A stretch of DNA of 6,960 bases, taken from assembly GCA_947478975.1 (NCBI GenBank), contig CANJYI010000152.1:1-6960 (forward strand), in the 5' to 3' direction. The stretch comes from Chthoniobacteraceae bacterium. GTDB taxonomy: Bacteria > Verrucomicrobiota > Verrucomicrobiia > Chthoniobacterales > Chthoniobacteraceae. A program made the translations under genes and the position numbers. Numbering within the stretch: position 1 is the first letter of the stretch; each line of letters starts with the position of its first letter. The notes under the pieces are model-generated. The model worked only from the letters and a program-made list of their open reading frames with translations. It searched no databases and had not been told where the DNA came from. Below, piece by piece: positions 6,231 through 6,960 of this stretch.

Positions 6231-6543
6231 GGTTGGTTTCCCTTTTCAGTTTGGGGGGTGAGCTGATGTTTGCCGGCACAGACGTTGTGCGCAAGTTGGG
6301 TACCGGATGGCGTGCTTCGGAAACGCATTCACGAACCAGTTGTTCGCCTGCTTTCTCGCAGACTGGTTCAGGCGTTGATGTCACCTGGTTTCGGGACGTT
6401 GTCGAAGAAGCACTGACCGGTGACGGTTGGGTTGAGGCGATGGAGATTGGCTTGCCCCCTAAAGCGGCCCAGAGGCAGGAGGTCACACCACTTTGACCCT
6501 GCGGTCCCGGCTATCTTAGCTCGGGAGTGACCCGCCATCGGCT
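6183..6543 (-). repeat. Duplicated leader plus signal-peptide block, copy B
   Basis: Second copy of the block at 423-783, placed identically relative to the start codon of the fusion gene. The pair of ribosome binding sites (AAAGGG in copy A, AAAAGGG here) and their nine-base spacing are conserved. The 96-bp core is 6360-6455, and the possible -10-like TAAGAT on the gene strand lies within 6512-6519. The mature proteins behind the two copies are unrelated, so the similarity stops within the signal-peptide codons. Either the leader/export cassette was copied in front of different enzymes or the block is a dispersed family in this genome. Confidence 0.85.
6271..6278. promoter_or_regulatory. Conserved palindrome TGCCGGCA in leader copy B, possible operator
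   Basis: Same perfect palindrome as in copy A, again starting 41 bases upstream of the start codon, here of the esterase/sulfatase fusion gene. Flanking ATGTT on one side and CA/CGGACGTTG on the other are also shared. A common regulator of both genes is one reading; simple descent from the duplication is the other. Confidence 0.3.
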
Positions 6544-6594
6544 GGCGGCCAATTCGGGGTTGCCTTTGAGGACGTAGACTTGCTGGCCGCCATG

Positions 6595-6622
6595 GTTGAC
6601 CTGGTGCAACCTTCCTTGCACC
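6595..6622 (+). promoter_or_regulatory. Candidate promoter/operator of TA locus 3
   Basis: GGTGCAA (6603-6609) and TTGCACC (6616-6622) form a perfect 7-bp inverted repeat with a 6-base spacer, ending eight bases before the antitoxin ATG. Just upstream is TTGACC (6595-6600), 36 bases before the ATG, the same sequence and distance as at locus 2. Position and symmetry fit an autoregulatory antitoxin site over a promoter. No clear -10 box is visible. Confidence 0.4.
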
Positions 6623-6630
6623 TTTGGGTT

Positions 6631-6876
6631 ATGAGGTTCGTAGCGACAAACGAAGCGAAAACCCATCTTTCCTCCCTCTTGCAGGAAGTGGAGCGAGGGG
6701 AGACCATCGTGATCTCTCGGGGCAGGAAGCCCGTGGCAAAACTGGTTCCCTATGACGAAGCGGAGCGCGCTCCACGGCCAAAAGTGGGGGAAATGATCGA
6801 CGAACCCTGCCATATTCCAGAAGAAGCGTTGCGCTCGATGAATGAAGAGGAGCTGCGTGCTTGGGGGGCGATATGA
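6631..6876 (+). CDS. Phd/YefM-type antitoxin, locus 3 (partner toxin broken)
   Basis: Eighty-one residues with a textbook Phd/YefM N-terminus: MRFVATNEAKTHLSSLLQEV, then GETIVISRGRKPVAKLVP, the strand-helix-strand DNA-binding part. The C-terminal tail (about residues 60-81, with EEALRSMNEEELRAWGAI) is an acidic helix of the kind that wraps the toxin. The frame is open to 6580, but family members start at this Met and the upstream residues are not family-like. No Shine-Dalgarno sequence is seen. Its TGA overlaps the ATG of the following PIN reading frame (ATGA, 6873-6876), exactly as in locus 2, but that toxin is truncated. The antitoxin itself shows no damage; it may persist as a repressor, as protection against related toxins elsewhere, or simply because decay is recent. 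Confidence 0.85.
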   Translation: MRFVATNEAKTHLSSLLQEVERGETIVISRGRKPVAKLVPYDEAERAPRPKVGEMIDEPCHIPEEALRSMNEEELRAWGAI

Positions 6877-6953
6877 ATGTCCTGCTCGATACCTGCACTT
6901 TCCTCTGGCTGACGCGCGAGCCGCACACGCCATGCAGTCGGGATGCACGGTGA
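6873..6953 (+). pseudogene. PIN-domain toxin collapsed by an internal frameshifting deletion, locus 3
   Basis: The frame starts correctly as MNVLLDTCTFLWLT, the canonical PIN N-terminus with the first catalytic Asp (residue 6), but stops after 26 codons instead of about 130. From 6926 the DNA matches the distal part of the PIN remnant of locus 1 (1389 onward: 30 identical bases, then one mismatch and four more matches), yet in the wrong reading frame. Measured against the intact toxin at 2013, that motif should lie about 256 bases further downstream; 256 is not a multiple of three, which explains the shift. So the middle of the gene, with the second and third acidic residues, has been deleted. 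The 26-residue product cannot be a nuclease. More of the C-terminal relic probably continues past the right edge. Confidence 0.8.
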
Positions 6954-6960
6954 TTCCGCC

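Noticed and set aside
6511..6948. 145-residue minus-strand frame as a complete gene
   Set aside because: Most of it is antisense to the Phd antitoxin at 6631-6876. Only the last ~40 residues look protein-like, and these are reported separately as a possible relic.
1..6960. CRISPR array, tRNA, rRNA, insertion sequence or integrase
   Set aside because: No regularly spaced repeats, cloverleaf-like segments or transposase/integrase motifs were seen on either strand.

Overview
The window looks like an accessory stretch of a high-GC genome from the Verrucomicrobia/PVC group. That is an inference. It rests on a secreted type I sulfatase fused to a sialate O-acetylesterase, a secreted sialidase-like enzyme beside it, and several scattered antitoxin/PIN-toxin modules in different states of decay. 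No rRNA, tRNA, transposase or CRISPR array was found.

Layout: two catabolic genes run leftward on the minus strand. The left one (start at 470, running off the window at base 1) begins with a signal peptide and carries a BNR/Asp-box motif typical of sialidases. The right one (6230 down to 2499) encodes a 1243-residue exported protein: a full-length sialate O-acetylesterase, then a full-length formylglycine-type sulfatase, then a beta-rich tail resembling a carbohydrate-binding domain. Together they suggest removal of terminal sugars, O-acetyl groups and sulfate esters from a decorated glycan outside the cytoplasm. They are about 2 kb apart, so each probably has its own promoter.

Both genes start with the same duplicated 361-bp block (423-783 and 6183-6543). 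It covers the first 16 signal-peptide codons, the ribosome binding site and about 310 bp of leader. Inside it lies a 96-bp core that differs at only two bases between the copies.

To the right of each leader copy, on the opposite strand, there are toxin-antitoxin genes. Locus 1 (855-1466) is a decayed ribbon-helix-helix antitoxin running in frame, through one stop codon, into the C-terminal part of a PIN toxin. Locus 2 (1789-2405) is an apparently intact Phd-type antitoxin and PIN toxin with a 4-base overlap, clearly poorer in GC than the flanks. Locus 3 (6631-6953) is an intact Phd-type antitoxin followed by a PIN toxin collapsed by an internal frameshifting deletion. The PIN remnants of loci 1 and 3 share a near-identical stretch, so the leader and its adjacent TA module may have been duplicated as a unit.

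The remaining intergenic DNA (1467-1788 and 2406-2498) holds hairpins and a candidate operator but no gene I can support.
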